DNA from: Anaerolineales bacterium
Lineage (GTDB): Bacteria > Chloroflexota > Anaerolineae > Anaerolineales > JABWBV01
Reading direction: 5' to 3'
Assembly (NCBI GenBank): GCA_020634875.1
Contig: JACKAX010000029.1
Location: forward strand, 1 to 46,497
Length of the DNA stretch: 46,497 nt
The position numbers and the translations under genes are program-made. Positions 18,501 through 25,171 of this stretch are shown one piece after another. Under the pieces are notes generated by a model that saw nothing but the letters and a program-made list of their open reading frames with translations, ran no database searches and had not been told where the DNA came from. Every line of letters starts with the position of its first letter. Position 1 is the first letter of the stretch.

Positions 18501-18528
18501 AAGAGGGGTGAGCGAACTCACCCCTCTT
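18501..18528 (-). terminator. Intra-operon hairpin between binding protein and permeases
   Basis: A perfect 12-base stem (aagaggggtgag, ctcacccctctt) with a four-base loop lies about 15 bases past the aapJ-like stop. On the minus strand it is followed by TTTTCATTT, a broken T run. It is probably a partial terminator or an mRNA-protecting stem that sets a high ratio of binding protein to permeases. Confidence 0.8.
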
Positions 18529-18543
18529 CCTTGGGAACGAGGT

Positions 18544-19656
18544 TTAGCGGAACGGTGGAGAGTACAGCAAGCCACCATCCGTCCATAGGCTGTTCAGGCC
18601 GCGCGGAATGTAGGTGGGCGTGTTGGGCCCCAGGTTGCGATCATAAATTTCACCGTAATTGCCGACGAGTTTGATAACATTATAGGCCCAGTCATTGCTC
18701 AGACCTAACTTCTGGCCCATGTCGCCTTCCACGCCGAGTAAGAATCGGATGCTGGGATCGGTAGAAGAAGCACGAATTTCATCTACATTTGCGGATGTAA
18801 TACCGGATTCCTCAGCCTGGATCACTGCAAAGACTACCCATTGTGCGATGTCGAACCATTGATCGTCGCCGTGACGTACTGCCGGGCCGAGCGGTTCTTT
18901 GGACATCGTTTCATCCAAAATGACATGGGCACTGGGGTCTGCCATAATAGTCAGGCGGGAGACCAATCCGGATTTGTCTGTGGTAAAGGCATCACAGCGG
19001 CCTTCCTCATAGGCATTGGACACTTCATCAGCGGTATCAAATACCAGGGGTGTGTAGGAGATATTGCGGGAAGCGAACACAGCGGCCAGGTTCAATTCGG
19101 TGGTTGTACCAGACTGAACACAAATAGTGCCACCGTCTAACCCTTCGAGGGTGGTGATCCCACTATCTTTGCGTACCATCATCCCTTGCCCATCATAGAA
19201 AGTGGTGGCAGTGAAGTTCAAGCCGAGTTCTGTGTCGCGGGTAAGCGTCCAGGTTGTATTGCGGCTCAATACATCAATTTCACCAGTTTGCAGGGCGGTA
19301 AAACGTTCCTGCGCGGTGAGGGGGCGGATTTCTACTTTGTTGGGGTCGCCAAAGATGGCAGCGGCGAGCGCCCGGCAGTAATCAATGTCAAAGCCGGAGA
19401 AACTGCCATCATCATTTAAGTAGCCAAAGCCAGGAACAGCTTGGTTGCCGCCACAGATTAGCATCCCACGATCCATTACAGTTTTTAGGGTATTCCCGGT
19501 TGCCATGGCGGGAGCTTCGGTAGCGACAGGTTCTGCTACGGCTTCGGTTGGAGCAACAGCCGCATCGGTTGGGTCAGGTGTATTGCTACTGCAAGCGCTG
19601 AATAAAAATGACATTAAAGCCAGCAAGGAAAGAGTAATCAGGAATTTACGGGACAT
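18544..19656 (-). CDS. aapJ: Amino acid ABC transporter substrate-binding lipoprotein
   Basis: The product is a 370-residue lipoprotein that captures polar amino acids for the permeases. It has a signal peptide with lipobox FSAC (Cys23), an acidic Ala/Thr/Pro-rich linker to about residue 55, and a family 3 binding fold (GFDIDYCRALAAAIFGD, LTAQERFTALQTGEIDVLSRNTTWTL in two parts). ATG 19656 has GGAGG nearby. An in-frame TTG at 19719 also has AGGAGG upstream, but at a long spacing, and it would put 21 extra residues before a normal signal peptide. It is first in the operon, with a good promoter. Confidence 0.92.
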   Translation of the reverse strand: MSRKFLITLSLLALMSFLFSACSSNTPDPTDAAVAPTEAVAEPVATEAPAMATGNTLKTVMDRGMLICGGNQAVPGFGYLNDDGSFSGFDIDYCRALAAAIFGDPNKVEIRPLTAQERFTALQTGEIDVLSRNTTWTLTRDTELGLNFTATTFYDGQGMMVRKDSGITTLEGLDGGTICVQSGTTTELNLAAVFASRNISYTPLVFDTADEVSNAYEEGRCDAFTTDKSGLVSRLTIMADPSAHVILDETMSKEPLGPAVRHGDDQWFDIAQWVVFAVIQAEESGITSANVDEIRASSTDPSIRFLLGVEGDMGQKLGLSNDWAYNVIKLVGNYGEIYDRNLGPNTPTYIPRGLNSLWTDGGLLYSPPFR

Positions 19657-19795
19657 TAGGGAACCTCCAAATTGAATAAAAAGTTTAACAAAGCGAAAAA
19701 GGGACGACAGAAAATTCAATCGTTAAGCGGAACACCTCCTATGTGAAAAAGCCTCATTTAAAGCTTATGTTGGAAACGGATTGGGATATGAAATA

Positions 19796-19824
19796 ATTAT
19801 AGGAGGTAAGTACCAAAGGGGCAA
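19796..19824 (-). promoter_or_regulatory. Promoter of the amino acid transporter operon
   Basis: On the minus strand TTGCCC (19824-19819) and TATAAT (19801-19796) are 17 bases apart. Transcription would begin near 19789, leaving a leader of about 130 bases before ATG 19656. The leader holds a second strong AGGAGG and a possible 13-residue reading frame at 19757-19716, for which I see no good ribosome site. Confidence 0.75.
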
Positions 19825-19915
19825 GTTTAAATCCGGCTAAAATCTAAAATTTTTGGGAATAATCGGGACGATTTTCCACAAATTACTATATTTCGCGTAG
19901 AAAAAGCATACATAA

Positions 19916-19944
19916 GATACCGAATAACAATATTATTCGGTATC
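19916..19944 (-). terminator. Hairpin after the lyase-like lipoprotein gene
   Basis: A perfect 12-base stem (gataccgaataa, ttattcggtatc) with a five-base loop begins about 28 bases past the stop codon. The T run after it is interrupted. Confidence 0.7.
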
Positions 19945-19971
19945 CTGTACTTAAACCTGCCGAAAATTGAC

Positions 19972-22446
19972 CTATTGAATAACCAATACCCCGCCAACAT
20001 CTGCCTGGACCTGATTTCCCACCTGAATTGTTACCTGCACCCCATCCGCGTTCGCTGTGATTTGAACATCGTACCCAGCCCCTGGCGTCAGCCCGGTGAT
20101 GAGATGAGTGGTGGTTTCGGCAGGAGCGGTGTAAGTGAGGGAAGCAGAAAGCGGCTGTCCAACAGATTTCGCAAAAAGAACAACAACACCATTTGTCGCA
20201 CCGCCCTCCCACAGGCCATCGGTGCTCTGAACGAGGGTGACGGAACTGACATTGACTCCGGCATCGGCACCCTGCAAAACATGGAGCATCTGCACGGATG
20301 CGGGTGCGCCAGGGGCCTCGGTCATGAGCCGGACGGTCATTGGCTCATTGTGGGCAAGGGTATCTTCTACGTAGGCATCGGTGGTGTTGACGGCTTGGAG
20401 GGTGGCGTTGAGCGGGAGCAGGAGGGTGACGAACAGGTGTTGCCCGTTGGGGGTCGTGGAGACGGCGTTTTGCCCGTTCACCTCCGCGGGATTCGCGAGT
20501 TGGAGCCACCATCGCTTCGTGTAGCCATTGCCGACAGATTCAGCCCGGTCGTAAGTGAAAATGAAATCCGGTTTAAGCCAGACCAGACTCCGGCTGGCGT
20601 GGACGACGGCGGTGGCCCCTTCGTTCGTGCTGTTGTAAAGCGGGGTCGCGTCGCCAGTGACGAAGGTGAATAATTCGTTGGCGCTGTACGCGAGTAGGGT
20701 GGGGTCGCCATCACTGACGAGGTTCCATTGCGAGCCGCGTTGCCACAGGTCTATCCGCCAATCGCTGTTGTCACGGTCGGGCCGGTCGTTACCGATGGTG
20801 AGGGTGTTGTAAAACTCACTGCTGGCGATGCCCTCAGCGATGTTGGCGTAACCGGTACGGCCTTTGGTGAGCCATTCGCCGTTGCGGTAGAGTTCAAAGT
20901 GGTTGCCGTCGGCCATTTGGTGGTCAATGCTGTTCCAACCCAAGCGGTAGTTGAACCAGGTGGCGGCGGCGTCCCACCCGGTGCGGCTGAAGACGCGATT
21001 CAGGCCGGGGGCGTAAAAATCGAGGGGGAGTGTACTGCGCGGGTCAGTGGGAGGCGTGCCGGGGGCGAAAAGCATGTAGTACAGGATCGCTTCGCGGAAA
21101 TCGTTGGGGTTGCGGACATGATCGAGGAAGTACGCTTCTCCACCGGGGGCGGTGTGGAGGGCGGCCCACTGGACGGCGTTGCGCTGATCGGGGAGGAGAT
21201 GCCCCAGCGCGCCGAGGGAACTGATGAAATTCGGCAAACGGTAATCCTGCGCGTCCCCATACCACGCGGGTTGGTATTCCATCAACAGTTCACCATCCCG
21301 ATCAAATTCCACCGGGCCAGGGCTGATGGAGTGAAAGTAGCCAGTGACAAAATCCGTCCAAAACGCGTGGTCGAGCAGGTCTGCCGCACCGGGCGTTTGG
21401 CTGGATTGAAGCGCCCACAGAAACTGCGTGACGTAGCTGGCGGTTTGCGGGCTGTACTCGAACCCTTCGGGGAGCAGACCCCCGCGCGCGTCGGTAGCGA
21501 TCAGGTGGTTGAAGATGTAGAGGTAGGAGCCGGTGGCAATGTCCAGGTAGGCGCGCAGATCGCCGTTCGGGTCGTCGGCTTCGTCCAGGGCGAGGGCCAT
21601 CAGGCCGAGGTTGCGCATGTGGGCGGCGTAGTAGTTGTTGCCCGCAAACCGGACTTGTTGCAGGTCGCCGAGCAGTTGGGGGTCGTTGATCACGCCGACG
21701 GGTTCGGGGTGGTGGTAGCCAAGGGTGATGATTTCTTCGCTCCAGCGCAGGAAAACCTGGTGGATGGTGGCTTTGTCTTCGGCGGTGAGGGTGGGGTAAA
21801 TCCAGTCCACGACGAGGGGGAAGGCTTCACCGTGATAGCGCGCCCGGTCGCGGTCGGATGTAAAAAACTCAGGGTGGCGGAAGGGGGGGTATTGCTGGGT
21901 TTCGTTGCAGACGAAGTTTTCTTCAGCGGCGGGGCCTTGCGCGGCGAGGTTCATGATGTGCATGAGCAAGGTCCGGGCGCGCTGGGCGGAGTCTTCGCGC
22001 ATGGCCGGGTCAGGGTCTATGAGGGAAAGGAACGCGAAGAGTTCGGCGTACATTTCAGTGGGGTATTCTTCGTAGGCGGTGTTGCCGCAATCCTGATCGG
22101 GGACACGACCTTCATCCATCTCGGTGCGGGCGCGTTCGGCGAGGAGAGCGAGGCCTTCTGTCCAAAGCGGGTTGCCGTCCGCGGCCCATTGGCGGTAGAT
22201 TTCCACGTCGGTGGGGGTAAGCCAGAGGCGGGGGTGGGTTCCCGGTGCGAGGGGGACAACCGAGGTAGGTTCGATGGGTGGTTGCGTGGAATCCGTCGCG
22301 GTTGCAGGCGCGGTGGGGAGGGGATCGGAGGGGGCGTTCGTGGGGGAGGTGGAATCAGGCAGGGTTTCCGCGGGGGTTTCCGGCGTGGGTTGGATCAGCC
22401 CGCAGGCGAGGAGGAGGAGGCAGATGAGAGGGAGAAGGCGTCGCAT
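19972..22446 (-). CDS. Heparinase/alginate-lyase-like lipoprotein
   Basis: The protein has 824 residues with a short signal peptide and lipobox LLAC (Cys15), then a Pro/Thr/Ser-rich linker to about 65. HPRLWLTPTDVEIYRQW opens the domain, a start typical of alpha/alpha-toroid polysaccharide lyases. The toroid runs to about 430. A beta-sheet domain follows with DHQMADGNHFELYRNGEWL, the signature region of heparinase II/III-type enzymes, and a distal beta domain. By family it would cleave uronic acid-containing polysaccharides at the cell surface. I cannot assign the catalytic Tyr/His with certainty, so binding without catalysis remains possible. The next genes upstream encode a beta-helix protein and a small lipoprotein, which suggests a polysaccharide-related surface cluster. 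Confidence 0.78.
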   Translation of the reverse strand: MRRLLPLICLLLLACGLIQPTPETPAETLPDSTSPTNAPSDPLPTAPATATDSTQPPIEPTSVVPLAPGTHPRLWLTPTDVEIYRQWAADGNPLWTEGLALLAERARTEMDEGRVPDQDCGNTAYEEYPTEMYAELFAFLSLIDPDPAMREDSAQRARTLLMHIMNLAAQGPAAEENFVCNETQQYPPFRHPEFFTSDRDRARYHGEAFPLVVDWIYPTLTAEDKATIHQVFLRWSEEIITLGYHHPEPVGVINDPQLLGDLQQVRFAGNNYYAAHMRNLGLMALALDEADDPNGDLRAYLDIATGSYLYIFNHLIATDARGGLLPEGFEYSPQTASYVTQFLWALQSSQTPGAADLLDHAFWTDFVTGYFHSISPGPVEFDRDGELLMEYQPAWYGDAQDYRLPNFISSLGALGHLLPDQRNAVQWAALHTAPGGEAYFLDHVRNPNDFREAILYYMLFAPGTPPTDPRSTLPLDFYAPGLNRVFSRTGWDAAATWFNYRLGWNSIDHQMADGNHFELYRNGEWLTKGRTGYANIAEGIASSEFYNTLTIGNDRPDRDNSDWRIDLWQRGSQWNLVSDGDPTLLAYSANELFTFVTGDATPLYNSTNEGATAVVHASRSLVWLKPDFIFTYDRAESVGNGYTKRWWLQLANPAEVNGQNAVSTTPNGQHLFVTLLLPLNATLQAVNTTDAYVEDTLAHNEPMTVRLMTEAPGAPASVQMLHVLQGADAGVNVSSVTLVQSTDGLWEGGATNGVVVLFAKSVGQPLSASLTYTAPAETTTHLITGLTPGAGYDVQITANADGVQVTIQVGNQVQADVGGVLVIQ

Positions 22447-22459
22447 AGTTTTTTTCCTG

Positions 22460-22551
22460 GTACACAGAAGGCACAGATTTTACAGAAGGACACAGAATTA
22501 TTTTATAAAACCTTTCTGTGTTCCTCTGTTTTCTCTGTGCCTTCTGTGTAC
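22460..22551. repeat. Large imperfect inverted repeat with CACAGAAG units
   Basis: Arms 22460-22497 and 22514-22551 match at about 33 of 38 positions and flank a 16-base AT-rich loop. Each arm contains repeated ACACAGAAG-like units. It starts three bases past the beta-helix gene stop and ends just before the lyase-like gene, so it may stop or stabilise transcripts. A related structure lies at 24239-24340. Confidence 0.8.
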
Positions 22552-22554
22552 AAA

Positions 22555-24198
22555 TTACTTTTGTACCAACGGCAAATACACCCGCGGAACCATCGCCCCA
22601 TATTCGACCGCCCCAAGATCGCAAGTGCCCACGCGGGATGCCCCGCGCTGATCGGTGGCGATGCACGCGGCGGGGTCGCCCGCATCGATGAGGGGGCTAC
22701 CTGCCTGGGGCATGATCGTATTCATGGGGAACGTACCTCCATTGAAGGTGAGGGTGCCCACGAGCAAATCGCCGGGATAGTTATCCTGATCGGTCGGGTC
22801 AGTCAGCGAGGCACAGGTGCCCTGGCTGAGGTTGTGCCCCAACGATTGGAACAGGCCGCCATCGCAGTTGTTCGCTTCGCCGAAGATGAGGTTGTTGACC
22901 AGTTGCACCACGCCCGGTTCACTGGGGGTTTGAGGGGAATCTTCGTAAATGGCATGCCCGGCGATGCCTGCGAGGTTGTTCGCCAGGGTGACGTTGGTGA
23001 GGATGGCGTACCGCCCATAATGGTAGAACCCGCCGCCCAGTCCGGTGACCACATTATTAGCCACGGTGACGTTGGTCAGGGTCAGGTTATCGTCTGAGGC
23101 CTGGTAAATGCCCCCTCCGTTGTCTTGGGCAAAGTTGCCGCTGATCGTGGCATTGGTGATGAAGACCGTCCCGGCGATGTGATGCAGGCCCCCGCCGTTG
23201 ACCGCACCCGGTGAGGCAGAGTTGGCGTAGTTGCTTATGATGTTGACATCCCGCATTTCCAGCGAAATCCCGTATGTGCTGATGCCGCCGCCCTCGTAGG
23301 CGAAGTTGTTGCTGATGGTGGTTTGGGTGAGGAGCGCATTCCCGCCGATGTTCCACAAGCCGCCGCCGCTTCCAGTCACGACGTTGTTGTCGAGCAGACT
23401 GTGGGTGATGGTCAATGCGCCGCTGTTTTCAATGCCGCCGCCATAGCCCGCGCTATTGGCGTCAAAGGTGACGGCATTCAGGGTAGCGTTCGCCCCAATC
23501 GCGTTGTATAGTCCACCCCCGTCGAGTGCGGCATTCGTTTGGAACAGACTGTTTTGCACTGTGAGATTCCCGGTGACAGAGTTTTCGACGGCCCCACCCC
23601 GCCCGGTGCTGAGGTTGGCCTGATTGTTGTGGAAGATGGTGTTTGTGATGTTCACCGTACAGCCATCGTTGAAAATCGCGCCACCGGTTTCGGCCTGGTT
23701 GCCGTCAAAGACGCTGTCGGTGATGGTCAGCGTGCCATCGTAGCAATACACCGCCCCGCCAGAGGCATCCGACTGGTTATTCAACAACTTCACATTTTCC
23801 AAGAAGACCTCCGCCCCTGATGCTTCCACTGCCCCGCCATTGACGAGCGAATCGCCGCCCGTGAGGGTGATGTTTTGCAGGCGAAATGTAACCGCCCCGG
23901 CGAAGAAGTGCCGTTCGAGCGGTGCGGCCTGAAGGATGACTTGATTCCCGCCGTTGATGGTGACGTTGGCGAGATTGACGATTTTTGTGATGGAGAGCGG
24001 GATGGTGGTCTCGCCAGGGCCGCAATTGAACGTGATCGTGCCCCCGCCGCTGTTGGCAGTTGCAAGGGCATCGTCAAACGCGGTTTCGGTGCAACTGGCG
24101 GGTGTGCCATCTCCCACCACCGCATCCCCTGCGCGGACCGGTGAGGCGAGGAGGATGAGAGAGAAAAAAAGAAAAATAAGCGATATTTGGGTTTTCAT
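22555..24198 (-). CDS. Secreted right-handed beta-helix protein
   Basis: The protein has 547 residues and a signal peptide cleaved near residue 23 (SPVRAGD), with no lipobox. Residues about 45-440 form a parallel beta-helix of regular turns rich in N-x-A/G-x-x-G-G-G/A and I-T-N/H-T-x-I/F. The C-terminal part (about 470-535) matches a choice-of-anchor Q type module: GSPLIDAGDPAAC, DQRG, CDLGAVEYG. It ends PRVYLPLVQK, closely similar to the end of the giant protein at 6991. Such helices bind or cut polysaccharides, but I see no catalytic Asp cluster that I trust. It sits between the lyase-like gene and a small lipoprotein gene. The role is probably surface attachment or glycan binding. Confidence 0.85.
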   Translation of the reverse strand: MKTQISLIFLFFSLILLASPVRAGDAVVGDGTPASCTETAFDDALATANSGGGTITFNCGPGETTIPLSITKIVNLANVTINGGNQVILQAAPLERHFFAGAVTFRLQNITLTGGDSLVNGGAVEASGAEVFLENVKLLNNQSDASGGAVYCYDGTLTITDSVFDGNQAETGGAIFNDGCTVNITNTIFHNNQANLSTGRGGAVENSVTGNLTVQNSLFQTNAALDGGGLYNAIGANATLNAVTFDANSAGYGGGIENSGALTITHSLLDNNVVTGSGGGLWNIGGNALLTQTTISNNFAYEGGGISTYGISLEMRDVNIISNYANSASPGAVNGGGLHHIAGTVFITNATISGNFAQDNGGGIYQASDDNLTLTNVTVANNVVTGLGGGFYHYGRYAILTNVTLANNLAGIAGHAIYEDSPQTPSEPGVVQLVNNLIFGEANNCDGGLFQSLGHNLSQGTCASLTDPTDQDNYPGDLLVGTLTFNGGTFPMNTIMPQAGSPLIDAGDPAACIATDQRGASRVGTCDLGAVEYGAMVPRVYLPLVQK

Positions 24199-24238
24199 GG
24201 GGTACTCTCTTAAGATAGATTTTGTTTGAATTTTTCTA

Positions 24239-24340
24239 ACACAAAGACCATGAAGGTTTTCACAAAGGCCACAAAGAATCCTTAAGGCCTTTGTGATCTT
24301 TGTGCTTCTTTCTTAGTGTCCTTTGTGGTTTAAAAGATCT
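24239..24340. repeat. Imperfect inverted repeat with CACAAAG units
   Basis: The left arm has three CACAAAG units (spaced 14 and 2 bases). The right arm, on the opposite strand, has three in the same order (spaced 16 and 2). The repeat fills the gap between the small lipoprotein stop and the beta-helix start. It resembles the inverted repeat at 22460-22551 in design and unit sequence. Confidence 0.7.
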
Positions 24341-24353
24341 TCGTTAACAACAA

Positions 24354-25040
24354 TCACTCCTCTTCCTGGCACGTCCACTGCATCGAAAAATCTACCCGTG
24401 CATTGGGATCAGGGTTGGAAACCTGTAAAGATGCAATTTCGACCAGCCCGGTGGCCTGAACCGACCCCGAACCATCCGGGGCAATGGTCACCACTCCTGT
24501 TGAACCTTCTCCATTTGAAAACGTCCGGCCTGCAATGTCCAAAGCCGGAAACATATCTGGGATACCGCTTGTTCGGACGGCCTCGATCTCGTAAGTGCCC
24601 GGCCCGGTATACATCCCCAACCGGGTGAGCGCCACCGTAATCGGTTGGTCACCTGCCGCCAGCATAAAGGGGAGATCCAAAACACGCACATCCCCACCTT
24701 CCGCCCATGCCATACAACGATTTCCAAAACTACTCCCGATGCCAGCCGTACCCGTCACATTGACCGCACCGCTTACCGTAGCCGTCACACAGAACTGAAA
24801 ATAGGATTCACAGGCTGATTCAGAACCTTTGATCTCACCCGCGCCGGTTGATGCGGTTTCAGTTATCGAAATCTCCGTTGGCTGAACATTCATCGGGATG
24901 GTTTCCACCGTTGGAGGGAGGGTTGGCTGGGACATCTGGGGTATGGGAGTTGGCGTGGGTTGGTCGGTTTTCCCGCTGTTGCACGCCGTGCTTACCAGTA
25001 AAATCACCAGACTCATGACTAGAAAAATCTTGTACTTCAT
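24354..25040 (-). CDS. Small secreted lipoprotein of unknown function
   Basis: This 228-residue protein starts at ATG 25040, which has AAGGAG eight bases upstream. It has a signal peptide with a likely lipid-modified Cys in VSTACNSG and a Pro/Thr-rich linker to about 60. The rest is a compact beta-rich domain with conserved-looking Cys residues (CESYFQFC, RCMAW, WTCQEEE at the end) that may form disulfides. I do not recognise the family. It lies upstream of the beta-helix gene in the same direction and is divergent from the NB-ARC/TPR regulator, which could control the cluster. Confidence 0.8.
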   Translation of the reverse strand: MKYKIFLVMSLVILLVSTACNSGKTDQPTPTPIPQMSQPTLPPTVETIPMNVQPTEISITETASTGAGEIKGSESACESYFQFCVTATVSGAVNVTGTAGIGSSFGNRCMAWAEGGDVRVLDLPFMLAAGDQPITVALTRLGMYTGPGTYEIEAVRTSGIPDMFPALDIAGRTFSNGEGSTGVVTIAPDGSGSVQATGLVEIASLQVSNPDPNARVDFSMQWTCQEEE

Positions 25041-25145
25041 TCTTTGATACTCCTTGTTGTGTGACGGTGATCGTGATCGTCTCTGTGACTTCAATCAGAA
25101 AGATCAGCCGTCGAATAATCATGAAGCGAATATATCTGGTTGCCT

Positions 25146-25171
25146 GTGATAAAAGGTGACATTTTGTGACA
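25146..25171. promoter_or_regulatory. Three GTGAYA direct repeats at 10-base phase
   Basis: GTGATA (25146), GTGACA (25156) and GTGACA (25166) are spaced by exactly ten bases, one helical turn, in the divergent gap between the small lipoprotein and the NB-ARC/TPR regulator. The third copy is the regulator's own GTG start. The arrangement fits an operator bound by a protein oligomer on one face of the helix. Binding is inferred. Confidence 0.5.

Noticed and set aside
20728..23097. A 789-codon open frame on the plus strand, antisense to the lyase-like and beta-helix genes and crossing their spacer
   Set aside because: Its translation is low-complexity, rich in Gly, Val, Arg and Glu, with no recognisable domain. 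It mirrors the GC-rich codons of two well-supported genes, and it has no ribosome site. Its openness across the spacer is notable but not enough.
22460..24340. CACARAG repeats as a CRISPR array
   Set aside because: The units are short, degenerate and arranged as inverted arms; there are no regular spacers and no cas genes.
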